The notes under the pieces: generated by a model
Databases searched by the model: none
Told to the model about the DNA's origin: nothing
What the model saw: the letters and a program-made list of their open reading frames with translations, nothing else
Origin: Balneolales bacterium
GTDB taxonomy: Bacteria; Bacteroidota; Rhodothermia; Balneolales; Natronogracilivirgulaceae
Reading direction: 5' to 3'
NCBI GenBank assembly: GCA_007116685.1
Contig: SKIC01000199.1
Location: forward strand, 1 to 9,550
Length of the DNA stretch: 9,550 bases
Position numbers and translations under genes: made by a program
Shown: one piece after another, positions 6,737-9,550 of the stretch
Position numbering within the stretch: the stretch's first letter is position 1
Layout: every line of letters begins with the position of its first letter

Positions 6737-6789
6737 CACGCTGTACTGCTTACTGCTTCTAAATAAGAATAAAATTATAGGTTTGAACC

Positions 6790-7629
6790 ATGTCTTTTGG
6801 AGATTTAAATAGAATCAATACTAACTTGCAATCGCTTGATGCTCAGTTCTCATTGAACCAGATCAACAAACGATTGGGAGAAACACAATTACGTCTTGCT
6901 ACCGGTTTTCGAATAAACCGTGCGGAAGATGACGCCGCAGGATTTTCGATTTCTGCTAAACTTTCATCACGTATTGCCGGTTTAGAACAAGCTTTGCAAA
7001 ACACCGGTGATGCTAAGTCTGTACTCGATATCGCAGAAGCGAGTTTTGACTCCATTCTTGATATCCTTACTACCATGAAAACAAAAGCTACCCAGGCTGC
7101 TAACGACACCTACGGAACTGATGAGCGCCAGTTCATCGAAGCACAGATAACTGCTCTTGCTGACGAATTGACTGCTCTGGTAGGTCAAACTGAATTTCAG
7201 GGTAATGCACTTCTCGATGGTAATTATAATGCCACGTTTCAAGTTGGTGAGCGCTTAGCCGACACTATTAATGTAACTATAGATCAGGACGGTGATGGTT
7301 TTACTGCAGCAGATCTTGGTCTTTCAGGCTTAACTGTTGATAGTTTTGCTAATGCGCAAGCAGCAATGACTTCTATTGACAATGCTATCACAACTGTAGC
7401 ATCGATGGTAAACCAGCTTGGTATTTTCCAGACTCAGCTCTCGATTCGGGAAGAAATATTGACCCAATCCATCAATAGCAACAGCGCTGCTCGAAGCCGT
7501 ATTCGTGATGCTGATTTTGCTACTGAGCAAAGTGAAGCTATTAAACTTCAAATTTTACAGCAGACGGCTATTGCCGCTCTCGCACAAGCTAACAATGCAC
7601 CTTCAGCAGTGCTAGGCTTTATTGGATAA
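6790..7629 (+). CDS. Flagellin 3
   Basis: A 279-residue filament subunit, the sister copy of flagellin 2: the same N-terminal domain, a short variable segment (DQDGDGFTAADLGLSGL in place of AQGGNGFDAEDLGLDSL), and a C-terminal domain that differs at only a few positions, ending AVLGFIG. Start ATG at 6790 is fixed by alignment with the other copies. The only ribosome binding signal is a weak AGG (6779-6781) in the context AGGTTTGAACC, nearly the same as the leader of flagellin 2. No sigma-28 box lies in the 102-bp spacer, so it is probably co-transcribed with flagellin 2 and translated less well. A terminator follows 29 bp after the stop. Confidence 0.95.
   Translation: MSFGDLNRINTNLQSLDAQFSLNQINKRLGETQLRLATGFRINRAEDDAAGFSISAKLSSRIAGLEQALQNTGDAKSVLDIAEASFDSILDILTTMKTKATQAANDTYGTDERQFIEAQITALADELTALVGQTEFQGNALLDGNYNATFQVGERLADTINVTIDQDGDGFTAADLGLSGLTVDSFANAQAAMTSIDNAITTVASMVNQLGIFQTQLSIREEILTQSINSNSAARSRIRDADFATEQSEAIKLQILQQTAIAALAQANNAPSAVLGFIG
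6829..6875 (+). repeat. 47-bp tract identical between flagellins 2 and 3 (copy 2)
   Basis: Second copy of the tract at 5890-5936, at the matching place in flagellin 3, codons about 14-29. Confidence 0.8.
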
Positions 7630-7658
7630 TAGTAAAAACCCGGTTACTATCTCCATGA

Positions 7659-7693
7659 GGAACAACTGATTAGAGTAGTTGTTCCTTTTTTTT
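7659..7693 (+). terminator. Rho-independent terminator of the flagellin 2-3 unit
   Basis: A perfect 9-bp stem GGAACAACT / AGTTGTTCC (7659-7667, 7677-7685) with a 9-nt loop is followed by eight T residues (7686-7693). The next promoter's A-tract starts three bases further on. Confidence 0.93.
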
Positions 7694-7702
7694 ATAAAAA
7701 AA

Positions 7703-7731
7703 TTTAAGAACAGGCGTACTTGCTGCGATAA
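7703..7731 (+). promoter_or_regulatory. Sigma-28 (FliA)-like promoter of flagellin 4
   Basis: TTTAAG (7703-7708), 17 bp, CGATAA (7726-7731; wider CTGCGATAA), with seven A residues (7696-7702) directly upstream. Same arrangement as before flagellins 1 and 2. Expected transcription start near 7737. Confidence 0.83.
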
Positions 7732-7736
7732 CTTCC

Positions 7737-7774
7737 TTGGTTCGTAGAGTAGAGGGAGTGCAAACTCTAACCAA
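7737..7774 (+). promoter_or_regulatory. 5'-terminal leader stem-loop of flagellin 4
   Basis: TTGGTT (7737-7742) pairs with AACCAA (7769-7774), and AGAGT (7746-7750) with ACTCT (7764-7768), separated by a 3-nt bulge CGT. The 13-nt loop contains GGGAG. The helix would begin at or next to the predicted transcription start and ends 3 nt before the Shine-Dalgarno AAGGA (7778-7782). A 5'-end stem-loop of this kind is known to protect mRNA from decay, as in ompA of E. coli; that role here is inference. Confidence 0.55.
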
Positions 7775-7790
7775 AGCAAGGATTACAGCC

Positions 7791-8744
7791 ATGTCTTTTG
7801 GAGATCTTAACCGGATTAACACGAATTTGCAATCTCTCGATGCACAATTCTCTTTAAATCAAATTAATAAGAGACTTGGAGAGACTCAGCTCCGTTTATC
7901 AACGGGTCTGAAAATTAACAAGGCTGAGGATGATGCCGCAGGGTTTTCTATCTCAGCAAAATTATCATCCCGAATTGCTGGACTGGAACAGGCCTTGCAA
8001 AACACGGGAGATGCAAAATCAGTATTGGATATTGCTGAGGCAAGTTTCAATTCTGTAATTGACATCTTAACAACTTTAAAAACAAAAGCTACACAAGCTG
8101 CCAACGATACGTATGGTACTGAGGAACGTAGTTTCATTCAGCAGCAGATAAATTCTTTGCTTGGTGAACTTGATTCTCTTGTAGCACAAACAGAATTCCA
8201 GGGTAACTCATTGTTGGATGGCAACTTCCAAGCAACCATGCAGGTTGGTGAAAGAACAGCCGACACCATCAATATTACCATTACCCAGGACCAATCTGCC
8301 GCACTTGACTCTGCTGCTTCTTTTGCTGCTGGATTCCACACTGTGGGTCTTGGCTTAAGAACACAAGGAGCTATCGATGATCTTGATGGTTTACTAGCTG
8401 CAGACCCAACATCAATTATTTTGAGTGTTGAAGATACGGTAGCAGGTGACCGAACAGCTCACGTTAATGCGCAAGCAGCCATGGAAGCGATTGATGCCGC
8501 TATCACAACAGTAGCATCTGCGGTAAATACTCTGGGTATTAACCAAACACAATTATCGATTCGTGAGGAAATCCTTACGCAATCTATCAACAGTAACAAT
8601 GCTGCAAGAAGCAGAATACAAGATGCTGACTTTGCGAAAGAGCAAAGTGATGCTATCAAGCTTCAGATTCTTCAGCAGACTGCCACCGCAGCTTTGGCTC
8701 AGGCCAACTTTGCACCTCAGGCAGTTCTTGGATTCATCGGTTAA
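7791..8744 (+). CDS. Flagellin 4
   Basis: A 317-residue filament subunit, the longest of the four. The N-terminal domain is about 9-140 and the C-terminal domain about 228-314, ending QAVLGFIG. The variable segment (about 164-222) is longer than in its neighbours, Ala/Ser/Asp-rich, and unlike theirs in sequence. I place the start at ATG 7791, with AAGGA 8 nt upstream, not at the in-frame TTG at 7737: the 18 extra codons would be the leader stem-loop, would begin at the expected transcription start, and are absent from the other three paralogues. The protein is a mosaic: it has LSTGLKINKAED and QQTATAALAQAN like flagellin 1, but LDAQFSLNQINKRLGE and TEFQGN like flagellins 2 and 3. It is a single-gene unit with its own promoter and terminator. 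Confidence 0.95.
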   Translation: MSFGDLNRINTNLQSLDAQFSLNQINKRLGETQLRLSTGLKINKAEDDAAGFSISAKLSSRIAGLEQALQNTGDAKSVLDIAEASFNSVIDILTTLKTKATQAANDTYGTEERSFIQQQINSLLGELDSLVAQTEFQGNSLLDGNFQATMQVGERTADTINITITQDQSAALDSAASFAAGFHTVGLGLRTQGAIDDLDGLLAADPTSIILSVEDTVAGDRTAHVNAQAAMEAIDAAITTVASAVNTLGINQTQLSIREEILTQSINSNNAARSRIQDADFAKEQSDAIKLQILQQTATAALAQANFAPQAVLGFIG

Positions 8745-8770
8745 GATCACCGAGAGTCCCACGGACGAAA

Positions 8771-8802
8771 GGGAAATTATCTTCGGATGATTTCCCTTTT
8801 TT
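8771..8802 (+). terminator. Rho-independent terminator of flagellin 4
   Basis: An 11-bp stem GGGAAATTATC / GATGATTTCCC (8771-8781, 8786-8796) with one T-G pair and a TTCG tetraloop is followed by six T residues (8797-8802). It closes the flagellin cluster and separates it from the histidine kinase gene. Confidence 0.95.
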
Positions 8803-8851
8803 ATTGGAGTGCTATCCGCTTAAATTGATTCAAAATTGCTATTTTCAGTTC

Positions 8852-9550
8852 ATGAATATTCGCTCCAAGTTATCTCTAACATTCGTCCTTTTACTCCTTT
8901 TTGGTGTCACAGGTGTGAGTTCCTACTCGATATTATATATTCGCGCTTTTTTGCTTGATGATAGTATTAATCGAATGGAATTAGATGGCTATTGGATGCA
9001 AAATACTCTTCGCTATTTACCTGACGAGCAAGTTCAACCGGATCAATTAGCGCGCATAGGTAGAGCAGCCGGATATGATTTAGTTGTTTTTGATGAATTC
9101 GGAGAATCGTTAATCAGTTATAACATCATCGAGTCGAGTCCCGGTATTGGAATCAACGTCCCTGATTCTGTAAGGCAACAACTTATCCAGCCCTTTAGCC
9201 AGTTTTTAGATAATCGACCAGACAGCGAACTGATAAGTCTGTATGCTCCCATTAACGAAAGCCAAAACCGAATTGCTTACTTTCGGATTTCTCAGGAAAA
9301 AAGATTGATTTATGAGCCCATCGAAACCATACGATGGATTATTTATACGGGAATGTTCATTTCCATAGGTCTGATTTTCTTAGTTAGCTGGTTGTTTTCT
9401 CGTCATCTCTCTCAACCCATAATTGATCTAACCGATGCCGCTCACCGAATTTCAGAGGGTGATATAGAGCATCAGATTCACTTATCCCGAAGTGATGAAT
9501 TTGGGACTTTGGCATTATCCTTGAACAGAATGGCCTCGAATCTTAAAAAA
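8852..9550 (+). CDS. Membrane sensor histidine kinase, N-terminal part (cut by window end)
   Basis: The first 233 codons of a gene that continues past the window. Residues 8-30 form the first membrane segment after a short basic N-terminus (MNIRSK). Residues 31-162 form a periplasmic sensor region of unknown ligand, with a stretch GYDLVVFDEFGE that recalls Cache/PAS-like folds. Residues 163-182 are the second membrane segment. Residues 183-232 are a HAMP linker with the conserved proline (LSQPI, 187-191) and DEFG (215-218). This is the usual order of a two-component sensor kinase, but the H-box and ATPase domains lie outside, so a methyl-accepting or cyclase output cannot be excluded. No clear Shine-Dalgarno precedes the ATG; the frame is open upstream with TTG codons, but the ATG gives the expected membrane-anchor N-terminus. 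A terminator separates it from the flagellins, so it is probably transcribed separately. Confidence 0.8.
   Translation, partial: MNIRSKLSLTFVLLLLFGVTGVSSYSILYIRAFLLDDSINRMELDGYWMQNTLRYLPDEQVQPDQLARIGRAAGYDLVVFDEFGESLISYNIIESSPGIGINVPDSVRQQLIQPFSQFLDNRPDSELISLYAPINESQNRIAYFRISQEKRLIYEPIETIRWIIYTGMFISIGLIFLVSWLFSRHLSQPIIDLTDAAHRISEGDIEHQIHLSRSDEFGTLALSLNRMASNLKK

Noticed and set aside
7737..7790. In-frame extension of flagellin 4 from a TTG start
   Set aside because: It overlays the leader stem-loop and the predicted transcription start, has no upstream ribosome binding site, and has no counterpart in the other three flagellins.
5843..8790. Antisense and alternative-frame reading frames of 60-90 codons within the flagellins
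   Set aside because: They mirror the conserved flagellin coding sequence, recur at matching places in each paralogue, and have no ribosome binding sites or recognisable products.

Overview
The window reads as a motility locus from a chromosome of roughly 40 % GC. I place it tentatively in the Bacteroidota/Rhodothermota/Balneolota part of the tree, most like Balneola-type marine bacteria. Reasons are the flagellin N-terminus (MSFGDLNRINTN), a tRNA promoter that fits the Bacteroidota -7/-33 pattern (TAnnTTTG with TTG), weak or absent Shine-Dalgarno sites on non-flagellar genes, and the absence of an encoded CCA on the tRNA. This assignment is inference from motifs, not from a search.

Layout. 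Positions 1-290 hold a minus-strand tRNA-Leu(GAG) with a promoter and a strong terminator. Positions 288-4304 (minus) encode a 1338-residue multidomain glycosyltransferase: a CDP-glycerol glycerophosphotransferase-like (TagB/TagF) module, two GT2 glycosyltransferase modules and a C-terminal TPR tail. Positions 4546-8744 (plus) are four tandem flagellin genes of 300, 278, 279 and 317 residues. The window closes with the first 233 codons of a membrane sensor histidine kinase (two membrane segments and a HAMP domain), cut by the window end.

The flagellin cluster has three transcription units. Flagellin 1, the flagellin 2-3 pair and flagellin 4 each follow a sigma-28 (FliA)-like promoter made of A7-8, TTTAAG, 16-17 bp and CGATAA. 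A stem-loop terminator lies at the end of each unit (5731-5764, 7659-7693, 8771-8802). Each unit also has its own inverted repeat between promoter and ribosome binding site; the one before flagellin 1 looks like a CsrA hairpin and the one before flagellin 4 would sit at the extreme 5' end of the mRNA. Flagellin 3 has no promoter of its own and follows a GC-rich hairpin.

The most unusual stretch is the 280 bp between the flagellin 1 stop and its terminator. It has no coding potential but contains a GAAA-capped hairpin, a 9-bp long-range helix, a 12-bp long-range helix and a 7-bp hairpin, all followed by a terminator. It looks like a structured 3' UTR or small RNA. The divergently placed glycosyltransferase is a good candidate for modifying these flagellins, perhaps with a glycan carrying a polyol phosphate. 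The flagellin paralogues show mosaic identity consistent with gene conversion.
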